Assembly (NCBI GenBank): GCA_937891015.1
Contig: CALAPY010000099.1
Coordinates: forward strand, 1 to 27,767
DNA: 27,767 nucleotides
Origin: UBA2108 sp002713215
GTDB taxonomy: Bacteria > Bacteroidota > Bacteroidia > Flavobacteriales_G > Salibacteraceae
Direction: 5' to 3'
A model generated the notes under the pieces. It saw nothing but the letters and a program-made list of their open reading frames with translations. It made no database searches and was not told the DNA's origin. A program made the translations under genes and the position numbers. Below, in pieces: positions 7,228-15,072 of the stretch (position 1 is the stretch's first letter; every line of letters begins with the position of its first letter).

Positions 7228-8704
7228 GATTGTCTTTGTCTTCTTATTGTTTTTATCACTTACCGGTTTTTCGCAAACCTATTTCAACGAGTTGTATGAC
7301 GTAAATAACAGTGCTGATGCCGGTAGTAATGTATTGGAAACCGATTCCAATTATATAATTACCGGGGCAATTGCTAATACCAATGGTACACAAGAATTCG
7401 CCATCCAGATTATTGATAAGGCCGGGAATCGAAAAAGGAATAAGAGTTATTCCTATGGTTTTACCAAGGCAGTAAGGTACGGTCAAACTATCGTATTAAG
7501 CAACGGGCAAATAGCTGATTTTAGGACGCTACAAGAATACGATTCCGGAGCTCAAAACTACCGGACCTGGCCCGTACTTACTCTTTTTAACTCAGGAGGA
7601 GATAAGCTATGGTCTAAGCAATACAAAGATCCCAACATTTTTTGGTTAGCAGCACAAGCTGTTGTTGAAACTCCTGATTCTGGTTTTGTATTGGTTACAG
7701 ATAAGAAAATTAGTGATTCGAGTAATAACCCTGTACTCATACGAATCGATAAAGATGGTAAAGAACTTTATCGAAAGGAAATCAAGACGAACAGAATAGA
7801 TAAATTATATAGTGCAGCCCAGTACATAACAGGTGGGTATGTTTTTGGCGGTGGAGGTAACTCTACGGGTATATCTGTTTATAACTCTTTAGTTATTAAA
7901 ACCACGGATAGCTTAGATGTCATATGGAAGTATTATGGGAACTTTCAAATAGGTGCTTTTTCTAAGGCAACGGTGTTAAGAGATTCAGCTATAATTAATT
8001 CAACTGATAGCATCTATTCTTCCGGTAAATGGTCATTTAAGAGAATTACTAAATTGGATAGTAATGGTCAAGAAAATTGGGCAAAACATTACGAAAATGG
8101 TCAAGAAAATGCCCGCTTTTCAAAAACGGTTGAATTACTGGATGGAAGTTTGGTTGTTTATGGCGAACATAATAATGGGAGAAATGCTTCCCTACGTACC
8201 CTTACAAAACTTACTGCAGATGGTGATACGATCTGGAGTAACCTATATTATTACGATAGTCCTAATGATCAAAATTATCTAAGGGATTTTATTGCTACCC
8301 GGGATGGTGGTTTTTTGTTGGGGGGCGATGTCTCTCCACGGAGTAGTTCGCAAGGTCAGGACCTGTGGTTGTTGAAGGTAGATAGCAATGGCTGTTCCAC
8401 TCCTGATTGTAAGAGTAGAGTTTACGATGTTCGTTTGGGAATAGACTACCGCAAACAAATGACTACAGAGTTTCGGATATTTCCGAACCCGGTAGTTGAC
8501 CAATTTACAGTGCAGCAACAAGGAGAAACATCAAAACAAGAAGTTTGGAATTATAAAATTGTCAGTACCCAAGGAAAGGAGCTTCAATCAGGAAATTTTA
8601 CGTCTAAAACGGAGCTGAATATTAGCGATGTACCTTCCGGCGTTTATTTGTTAAAGTTCGAACATGGCCCCGTGCAGAAGGTGTATAGGGTGGTAAAGGA
8701 ATAA
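7220..8704 (+). CDS. Secreted propeller-like repeat protein with T9SS sorting domain
   Basis: A 494-residue exported protein with a signal peptide (about 1-19, ending FSQ) and a T9SS type A C-terminal sorting domain from about 418 (FRIFPNP). Between them are repeats in which a hydrophobic strand is followed by a D-G/N-G-x-x-x-W/Y turn (DKDGKELY, DSNGQENW, TADGDTIW, DSNGCS) and a DGGF...GG...DLWLLKVD unit. This suggests a beta-propeller-like surface protein. No catalytic motif was seen. The start overlaps the stop of the preceding peptidase/beta-helix gene by 8 bases, so the two are probably translated together. It contains a 15-base direct repeat (8063-8110). Function unknown; binding or adhesion is a guess from the fold type. 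Confidence 0.82.
   Translation: MSRIVFVFLLFLSLTGFSQTYFNELYDVNNSADAGSNVLETDSNYIITGAIANTNGTQEFAIQIIDKAGNRKRNKSYSYGFTKAVRYGQTIVLSNGQIADFRTLQEYDSGAQNYRTWPVLTLFNSGGDKLWSKQYKDPNIFWLAAQAVVETPDSGFVLVTDKKISDSSNNPVLIRIDKDGKELYRKEIKTNRIDKLYSAAQYITGGYVFGGGGNSTGISVYNSLVIKTTDSLDVIWKYYGNFQIGAFSKATVLRDSAIINSTDSIYSSGKWSFKRITKLDSNGQENWAKHYENGQENARFSKTVELLDGSLVVYGEHNNGRNASLRTLTKLTADGDTIWSNLYYYDSPNDQNYLRDFIATRDGGFLLGGDVSPRSSSQGQDLWLLKVDSNGCSTPDCKSRVYDVRLGIDYRKQMTTEFRIFPNPVVDQFTVQQQGETSKQEVWNYKIVSTQGKELQSGNFTSKTELNISDVPSGVYLLKFEHGPVQKVYRVVKE
8063..8110 (+). repeat. 15-base direct repeat inside the propeller-like gene
   Basis: AATGGTCAAGAAAAT occurs at 8063-8077 and again at 8096-8110, exactly 33 bases apart and in frame. 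Both copies encode N-G-Q-E-N. It looks like a recent small duplication within the coding repeat, or a conserved turn that kept the same codons. Confidence 0.7.
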
Positions 8705-8707
8705 ATC

Positions 8708-9658
8708 ATGAAAAAATTAACACTACTTTCAAGTTTATTTATCATGGTAACAGCAATTGCTCAAAAACAGGGTGCAGGAGTAATTGATATAGATGGAAAT
8801 CAATATGCAACGGTAATTATAGGTACTCAAGAATGGATGTCTGAAAATTTGAGAGTATCTAAATATAATAATGGTGATACAATCGTTTTAGCTTCCAGCA
8901 TGAGTGATTGGTATGACAATTTTAGTGGGGCGTTTTGTTGGCCAGATAGTAATAGCTTAAATGATTCGATATATGGTAAACTATATAATGGGTATACCAT
9001 ATGGAACCCTAATAAATTATGCCCTCATGGTTGGCGTGTACCTAGTGATTCTGACTTTTCAACACTAATTAACTATGTAGATTCATTTTCGGATAGCACT
9101 TCCACCATAGAAAGTTTAATAGCGGGGGGAGTAATGAAAGATACTGGAACATTGTATTGGAAGTCACCCAATACTAGGGCAACAAATAGCACGGGTTTCT
9201 CAATTCGTGGTTCAGGTATCCGAAAAGTGGTGATAAATTATCGTTATTATTTTAATAGAAATGCATTTTTTTGGACAAGTACAGGTGATATAGGTTCAGG
9301 ACTTGCAGTTTCAAGAGGGGTTGAGTATAATTCCACCAGTAGTATTAGAAGTCAAATGAGATTCGATGCTGGGCTTTCAGTTAGATGTATAAAGGGAGAC
9401 CCCACCATTGGTTTATTAGAAAAAAATGAGAGAAAAGATTTGTGGTTACATCCAAACCCAACCAGCACTCTCCTAATTGTAAAAGTTCGATTCAATACAA
9501 ATTTCCAAATTGTGGATATAGGAGGGAGAAGTATTCAAAAGGGTATTTTAGTAAAGGGGAAAAATCAGATCGATGTTCAAGCTTTAAAAGCAGGGATTTA
9601 CATTTTTTGGATTGAACAAAATGGAGTGTTACGGAGCACGAAATTAATTAAGGAGTAG
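8708..9658 (+). CDS. FISUMP-domain secreted protein with T9SS sorting domain
   Basis: A 316-residue exported protein. A signal peptide covers about 1-19 (ends AIAQ). The central region (about 23-232) has the order typical of the Fibrobacter succinogenes major paralogous (FISUMP) domain: D-I-D-G-N-x-Y, IIGTQEWMSENLR, then CPHGWRVPSDSDF, FSIRGSG, FFWTST and a final VRCIKGD. A T9SS sorting domain follows from about 245 (LWLHPNPTST). The domain is widespread in Bacteroidota/Fibrobacterota surface proteins, and its role is not established. It begins 3 bases after the preceding stop and belongs to the same transcription unit. It is noticeably AT-rich (a 60-base line at 9241-9300 is 30% G+C). Confidence 0.85.
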   Translation: MKKLTLLSSLFIMVTAIAQKQGAGVIDIDGNQYATVIIGTQEWMSENLRVSKYNNGDTIVLASSMSDWYDNFSGAFCWPDSNSLNDSIYGKLYNGYTIWNPNKLCPHGWRVPSDSDFSTLINYVDSFSDSTSTIESLIAGGVMKDTGTLYWKSPNTRATNSTGFSIRGSGIRKVVINYRYYFNRNAFFWTSTGDIGSGLAVSRGVEYNSTSSIRSQMRFDAGLSVRCIKGDPTIGLLEKNERKDLWLHPNPTSTLLIVKVRFNTNFQIVDIGGRSIQKGILVKGKNQIDVQALKAGIYIFWIEQNGVLRSTKLIKE

Positions 9659-9661
9659 GTT

Positions 9662-10420
9662 ATGAAAAGAATGACCTTGCTCTTTGTTTTATCCGGTATT
9701 GTACTTTTTTCCTGCAAAAAGGAAGAAAACCACCCTATTCCAAATCCTGAAACTCATAAACCAAGAATTACCCTTGTTGAACCGGCCTTAGATACGACAT
9801 TTTCAAACCAAAGAGAATTGTATATAAAAATCAAATCAGAGTTTCCAACAGGTATTGATAATTTGGAATTTAGGCTATATCGGTTTACCTACTACGGGGA
9901 CACCGTAGAAATATATCACCATTGGGAAGGAGGCGAGGGAACAACCATAGAAGTAGAAAAAAAAATTCGTAGAAATGTTGCAGCACAAAGTAGGTATTGG
10001 ATTAAGGCAAATTCCGAAGACACTAATGGGAATAAAATAGATACTAACTTTTTCTTTTGGTTTACACTTTTAGCACCGCCAAAAATAAATTTATATCCAA
10101 GACAACCTCAAGATCCTGAATACGGTATTTTACTTCGTTATAATTCGACGTATACCCTATTAGTCCATTTATACTCATACTTTGAACCTAATTCACTTGT
10201 TGGTGCTGTATATGAAAAAGGATCAAATAAACTACTATCAAGGTCGCCAATAAATGACCTTTCCGCTTGGAACAATAACAATCAAATAGCAAATTTGAGC
10301 TTTAAATTAGGAAGTAATCCTTTTCCGGGAGACACGACTTTTGCCTATTTTGAACTCACAGGAACTAATGTTATAAATTACAGTTCCGTGTTTATAACTG
10401 ATTGCTTTATCGTTGATTAA
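9662..10420 (+). CDS. Putative surface lipoprotein
   Basis: A 252-residue protein with a type II signal peptide: hydrophobic residues 5-16, then the lipobox L15-F16-S17-C18. The residues after the Cys are K-K-E-E; a K followed by two acidic residues resembles the lipoprotein export signal described in Capnocytophaga, so surface exposure is possible. The first part (about 33-120) looks like an Ig/fibronectin-type beta-sandwich (PRITLVEPALDTTFSN, typical of DUF4625-like domains, from memory). No T9SS domain and no catalytic motif. It starts 3 bases after the FISUMP gene and is the last gene of the cassette. AT-rich. Function unknown. Confidence 0.75.
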   Translation: MKRMTLLFVLSGIVLFSCKKEENHPIPNPETHKPRITLVEPALDTTFSNQRELYIKIKSEFPTGIDNLEFRLYRFTYYGDTVEIYHHWEGGEGTTIEVEKKIRRNVAAQSRYWIKANSEDTNGNKIDTNFFFWFTLLAPPKINLYPRQPQDPEYGILLRYNSTYTLLVHLYSYFEPNSLVGAVYEKGSNKLLSRSPINDLSAWNNNNQIANLSFKLGSNPFPGDTTFAYFELTGTNVINYSSVFITDCFIVD

Positions 10421-10445
10421 GCTTTTGCCCAGTTTTCGATACACG

Positions 10446-10455
10446 CTTACAGCGC
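10446..10455 (+). repeat. 10-base direct repeat, right copy
   Basis: CTTACAGCGC at 10446-10455 is an exact copy, in the same orientation, of 3554-3563. The two copies lie just outside the secreted cassette on its left and right sides. The rest of this 79-base convergent gap holds no clear terminator. Confidence 0.45.
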
Positions 10456-10499
10456 CAACCGACAATATTAATTTAGAATTATAGTAGTAACGAATTAAG

Positions 10500-12668
10500 C
10501 TAATCTTCAAGCTCAGAGATTCGTTTTGAAACGGCCCAACCTACAAATTCAAAATCATCTTTCGTTAAGATAGGCTCATTCAAAAGTGATTCATTTGGAA
10601 TTAGCATAAGTCGAATTATCACATTGCCGGAAGTATTTAAGGATTTATGCCGTGACCTTGGCATAATGGCTACCTGATCAGTTAGGAAACCTTCAATTCG
10701 AAGCGGTTGAGCCAATTGAACCAGGTACGCATCAACGTTGTCATCGATTACGAGTCTTTTGGAAAGTTTAGCATACATCGGAAACTGAATTCTTAAATAC
10801 TCATACTTCCCAATAAACTTGAGTTTTTTGGATGTGTATATACGAATTGGCATATTGGAGAAATCAACCGTGCGCTTCAATTTGGGGATGAGTAAGTTAA
10901 ATGGAATGGAAAAGGGTGCCAGATACCCACGTATGATTTCAAAACGGCTAAACGAAAAGGCCAGATAAAGGATAAAATAGCCATAAAACAAAACTGATCT
11001 CAATAAGTAATCGTTGCCATATTCAGGTCCCCGAGTCAACCCGTTAATTACATAGGATGAAGCCAAAATGGTGAGCAAGGAGAGTATCAGATAAGATTTT
11101 AGTTTGTCATTTTCAAGTACTACCTGTGGGTCATAGAAGGTAGTAATGTTTAAGGTGTTGTTTGCGTAAACATGCCATATGTGTACGCTTATGATAAAGA
11201 AGATAGTGGTTACCCAATCATAACCTTCAACTGATTCGTGCATAAGCCAGAAATCGTAAAAACCATGCATGATTGCAGCCAGCATAAAAAACAGGAAGAA
11301 TACAAGAATTGGACGACCTATCGGTTTGTATTTAATAAGCATAAGCCCGTACCCCACAGTTGAAGAAAAAATGATATGGCCTACACAAGCCATCATGGCT
11401 CGGGCATTTATGTTGTACAACGAACTTTGTTCGAGGTATCCTAGATTTTCAATAAAGGCAAAACCAAGTGCAGAAACCGAAGCATAAAGTATATAATCAA
11501 AAGGCTCATTAATGGCTTTCGTAAATTTTAGCATGACCAGAACGGGAATGATTTTCACCAATTCTTCCACCGCCCCAATGCTGAGTACTATGTACCAAAA
11601 ACCTTTGAAGGCATCTTTTGAAGGAAAGAATCCAATTACGTCCCAAAGGAAATCGTGAATAGGGTAGAGCAGAAATAGAGTACACATACTCATAAAAAGA
11701 GTAAGAAGTGTATGTGACCACTTTTCCGGTTCAAAGACATCTACCTGCCTCAAATAAAACAGCCAAACCAGTAGAATAGAGAGGGCAGAAAAAAAACCCC
11801 AAAGACTCACGTTAGTGAATCGGTTTGCAAAAACAACTTTCCAATAATTTATAGGTTGAAAGGAACGCATATAAACCAGCCTTTTTGAGTAAGGTTGGAG
11901 ATACATATTGGAATTAGGATTATTAACCAGTTCTTCTAGTTTATCCTCTTTATGGTAATAGTAATAGAGATAGGCTAGCTCTCGATAAGTTTCTTCAACG
12001 TTAAGGGAGTCCAATAAGGCCAGTAGCAGTAAACTGTCTGCCTGATTGTAATTGGCTCGTTTTTTTGTTCTGAATAAATACTTCCCTTTTGCAAAATAGA
12101 AATAAGGAGTTGAAGTGTCATCAACCTGCCCCAGAACTTCTCCTGCTTCCTTAACCTTGGTAAGGTTTAGAAGATGAATACTTAGTAGAGTTCGACCTAG
12201 GTCCTGCCGTCCTTCACTCGAATCTAAGATGAACTTTTTATATTGCCTTTCAGCTTTTAATGAGGCATCGCTCTTTGCTAGTTTTTTGGCATCATAATTT
12301 CCGTGTCTGTTTCTTTTGTTAATGTATAACTGAAAAGTTTGTAAGTATTTGTAGTGTAGATTTAGGTTGTCTTCGTCATTTTGCAGTTGGTTGTAGTATA
12401 CATAACCTAAGTTTAGGAATTCTTGGTATTCTGTGTAATAATCAATTTCTTTTTCAAAAGTGTTCAATTGGGGTTCTTTGGCGAAGAGATATAGAATAAC
12501 CACTGGTATAAGCACAATTAGTAAAAAACTTAGAACGATATTGAGAATTTTATTTCTTCTTCTTACGTTGTTTTTGCTATTCCTGTATTGCTTAACCAAG
12601 CCTTTGATTAGGGTAGCAATGAGAACCAATGCTGAAACATTGAGAATTAAATACAGTATGGCTTCCAT
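10500..12668 (-). CDS. PrsW-family glutamic intramembrane protease with N-terminal extension
   Basis: A 722-residue membrane protein. After two N-terminal hydrophobic helices (about 5-25 and 43-62) comes a soluble helical segment of some 200 residues (about 65-275) that could be TPR-like, then a multi-helix membrane region (about 288-600). That region carries the PrsW/CPBP-like motifs: EE-x2-K at 368-372 (VEELVK), F-x3-EN at 404-408 (FAFIENLGYL), H431 in VGHIIFSSTVGYG, and H468 in MHGFYDF. The hydrophilic tail after about 610 is unassigned. PrsW in Bacillus cleaves the anti-sigma factor RsiW; here the substrate is unknown. It is much longer than the roughly 220-residue Bacillus enzyme because of the extra N- and C-terminal parts. 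It starts 72 bases after the upstream GT-C/TPR gene and may share its transcript. Confidence 0.85.
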   Translation of the reverse strand: MEAILYLILNVSALVLIATLIKGLVKQYRNSKNNVRRRNKILNIVLSFLLIVLIPVVILYLFAKEPQLNTFEKEIDYYTEYQEFLNLGYVYYNQLQNDEDNLNLHYKYLQTFQLYINKRNRHGNYDAKKLAKSDASLKAERQYKKFILDSSEGRQDLGRTLLSIHLLNLTKVKEAGEVLGQVDDTSTPYFYFAKGKYLFRTKKRANYNQADSLLLLALLDSLNVEETYRELAYLYYYYHKEDKLEELVNNPNSNMYLQPYSKRLVYMRSFQPINYWKVVFANRFTNVSLWGFFSALSILLVWLFYLRQVDVFEPEKWSHTLLTLFMSMCTLFLLYPIHDFLWDVIGFFPSKDAFKGFWYIVLSIGAVEELVKIIPVLVMLKFTKAINEPFDYILYASVSALGFAFIENLGYLEQSSLYNINARAMMACVGHIIFSSTVGYGLMLIKYKPIGRPILVFFLFFMLAAIMHGFYDFWLMHESVEGYDWVTTIFFIISVHIWHVYANNTLNITTFYDPQVVLENDKLKSYLILSLLTILASSYVINGLTRGPEYGNDYLLRSVLFYGYFILYLAFSFSRFEIIRGYLAPFSIPFNLLIPKLKRTVDFSNMPIRIYTSKKLKFIGKYEYLRIQFPMYAKLSKRLVIDDNVDAYLVQLAQPLRIEGFLTDQVAIMPRSRHKSLNTSGNVIIRLMLIPNESLLNEPILTKDDFEFVGWAVSKRISELED

Positions 12669-12740
12669 TATTGCTTCAGTTTATAGGAGCTGAATTTGGA
12701 ATTGGATAAATAAAAATGTTGCTTTCAGCTGTCATAGTTG

Positions 12741-14951
12741 CTATTCTGCCCCGCACTTCTTTTTACACTTCAACAAATTTTGATTGTCAGCGTCTCTTAA
12801 AAAGGGCATGGGATTAAGGTTTTTGAGAATGGGTTGCGCTTTGTCGCACTCGTTTCTTTCGCAGTAGGAAACTCCCAATCGATAGGCCAGAATCTGGTTG
12901 TCAGGATCAAGCTCCAAAGCCTTCTCCATGTATTCGAACCACCTGGCAGCGTACTTAGCAGCTTGTTGTGGGTTGGATTGAGCAAGGGCATTTTGACAAT
13001 CTGCTAGATAACTCCAGGCCTCAGCATTTTGATCTTCGTATTTTAAGCTCAACTTGAATTCAGTAACCGCATCTGCAAAACGACCTCGTTTATACAAGGC
13101 CATCCCCATTTGGAAATAAGCCTTACCATTTTTACGATCTATTTTTTTTGCTTCCGTCAGGTCGTTCCATTCCAGTTTTATTAAAGAATCGTTTCCACTC
13201 ATCAAGGCCATTTCATCATAAATGCTTGCGCGTAAACACAAGGCTTCATATTTCATATCATGATCGTTGATCACTGAATTAACCCGATGAATGGCCAATT
13301 GAAAATCCTCGGTAGAGAAATAGAAATAGGCTGCCATTAAATCGTTATTTATTGCTATTTCTTTTTGCTTATAAAATGGATTAAAAATGTTGTTCAGGAG
13401 TTTAGCTATTCCGCTCGATTCAGTTTTTTTATAGTTTTCAAAGATGTCTTTGTGCTCTGCGTCGGGCTTCTTGGTGAAAAGCACAGCAATGGGATCTGCG
13501 TATTCCATTTTCCAGTTGGGCGATTGCTGCAAACCACTAATAAGCGTAGGAAACTCACTTCGCTTAACAAAGGCATATTGAAACCCATTTAAGCTGTCCA
13601 TTTCTTCAAATACCTCAAAGCTTTGGGTGGCAGATAGTACCTCTTCAAAAAAAGATTTTGGGAATACATCCAAATCGCGCAAGTCGATAAATGATTCGAA
13701 GTCTACAATTTTCCACATGGGATACGAAGAAGTTAAGTAGTCGGAAAAGTGAGCTTGCTTGTAATCAATACTACTTAATACCGTGGTCATTCCAATAGGA
13801 TTGTACAAGGGATCAACTTCAAGCCCGTACCGATTTCTTGACTCACTTTTTTCGTAAAACACATTAGATACAATAAGTATCCAGGCAACGCATGAGGCAG
13901 CAATTGCACCTTTTTCTAAGGCTTGAGCCATCCAGTTTTTTACCAATAATCGTTGCAGCCCAATGGCTAGTATAGGACTTGATAAAAGGATCAGAAACGG
14001 AATGTTTCGATAGGAGGTTAATCCCAGGTAGGTCAGTAGGATGAGGATCACAAAGTATCCCAATCCAAATTGATTTATGTTCGATTTCAAATTCGTAATT
14101 GGATTACGCATATTGCCCATTATTGAGGCTAAAACAACCAACATTATGGTGAATACAAAAGCCCAGGATTCCCATTGTTGCCAATAAAATGCAGTTTCCC
14201 ATGAAAACAATTCAGCAGTAAACTTGTTGTCGCTCAATTGCCCAAAAATGTTGAGCGGATGTAAAAGCATCGTATAACCCCGTGGATTCACCATTATTCC
14301 AAGAATGCTGAATCCAAAAGCCAGCAACAGATGTTTGTTGAAGAGCGATGTTTTATTGATTTTGTTTTGTACCAGATCACCGAGAACCAAAGCAGCCATT
14401 AGAACAATTCCAGTTGCATAGGCTTCGTGTAAGTTCACCCAAAAAATCTGCAGAATCACCCAGGAATAAATTAAGAAGGGTTTCGATTTTTTACTTGTGA
14501 CGAAAATTAAAAACACAAGAATGGAAAACAGGTGACTAATGGTTTCCGGTCTTCCCGTCATTCGGTAGGAGCAAACAAAAAGTGTAAATAGGGTAATTGT
14601 TACCCAGGGTCCCGTTTTCTTTTCCGTGGTTACGAATTGGTAAACTTTGTACAAGGCTATTACTATAGCGACGGTAATTATGGATTGGAAAACCGATGTA
14701 AACTCAGGGCCGCCAATTTGGGAAAAGAAATAGACGATTACCTCGTAGAGCCATTTAACATTAATCCATTCGACACCTGAAAAGGTATAGGAGAAAACAT
14801 CTGTTTTTGGCACGGTGCCGTTGGTGGTTATCCATTGACCGGTTTTTAGGTACCACCACATGTCTGGTTCAATGAGTTTCTTCATACCAATAACCCACCC
14901 TACAATCAGAACGAGGGTGAGATTAATTCGGTTAAGAAGACTTTCTTTCAT
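12741..14951 (-). CDS. Multi-pass GT-C-like membrane protein with C-terminal TPR domain
   Basis: A 736-residue protein. About ten hydrophobic helices cover residues 8-370. The first outer loop contains E-P-D30-M-W-W-Y-L, P-K-T-D51-x-F-S-Y-T and W-I-N-V-K-W-L-Y-E, a pattern seen in GT-C-fold membrane proteins related to lipid-linked sugar transferases. The last ~200 residues are tetratricopeptide repeats (GKAYFQMGMALYKRGRFADA, AEAWSYLADCQNAL, NQILAYRLGVSYC), ending in a Cys-containing tail. Enzymatic activity is not proven; glycosyl transfer is an inference from the loop pattern. The frame opens at a TTG at 14960, but that codon lies inside the -7 box. The ATG at 14951, 6 bases after the box, is far more likely. 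Confidence 0.75.
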   Translation of the reverse strand: MKESLLNRINLTLVLIVGWVIGMKKLIEPDMWWYLKTGQWITTNGTVPKTDVFSYTFSGVEWINVKWLYEVIVYFFSQIGGPEFTSVFQSIITVAIVIALYKVYQFVTTEKKTGPWVTITLFTLFVCSYRMTGRPETISHLFSILVFLIFVTSKKSKPFLIYSWVILQIFWVNLHEAYATGIVLMAALVLGDLVQNKINKTSLFNKHLLLAFGFSILGIMVNPRGYTMLLHPLNIFGQLSDNKFTAELFSWETAFYWQQWESWAFVFTIMLVVLASIMGNMRNPITNLKSNINQFGLGYFVILILLTYLGLTSYRNIPFLILLSSPILAIGLQRLLVKNWMAQALEKGAIAASCVAWILIVSNVFYEKSESRNRYGLEVDPLYNPIGMTTVLSSIDYKQAHFSDYLTSSYPMWKIVDFESFIDLRDLDVFPKSFFEEVLSATQSFEVFEEMDSLNGFQYAFVKRSEFPTLISGLQQSPNWKMEYADPIAVLFTKKPDAEHKDIFENYKKTESSGIAKLLNNIFNPFYKQKEIAINNDLMAAYFYFSTEDFQLAIHRVNSVINDHDMKYEALCLRASIYDEMALMSGNDSLIKLEWNDLTEAKKIDRKNGKAYFQMGMALYKRGRFADAVTEFKLSLKYEDQNAEAWSYLADCQNALAQSNPQQAAKYAARWFEYMEKALELDPDNQILAYRLGVSYCERNECDKAQPILKNLNPMPFLRDADNQNLLKCKKKCGAE

Positions 14952-14957
14952 TACGCC

Positions 14958-14989
14958 CAAAAATAGATATTTGGAATTCTCCGAATCAA
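14958..14989 (-). promoter_or_regulatory. Promoter of the GT-C/TPR - PrsW pair, near-leaderless
   Basis: On the minus strand, TTG (14989-14987) and TATTTTTG (14965-14958) are separated by 21 bases and match the Bacteroidota -33/-7 elements. The -7 box ends 6 bases before the ATG at 14951, so transcription should begin at or within a base or two of the start codon. Confidence 0.6.
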
Positions 14990-15072
14990 CCTATTGATGT
15001 TTAATAATAATATTTGCGGCAAAGAAGAGTCGTAGAGAATCGGGTTACATTGGTCGGTATCTAATTCGTAAT

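Noticed and set aside
10421..10499. Terminator between the lipoprotein and PrsW genes
   Set aside because: Only a 4-base stem (CGCT/AGCG) and a weak TAATT/AATTA repeat are present, too weak to call.
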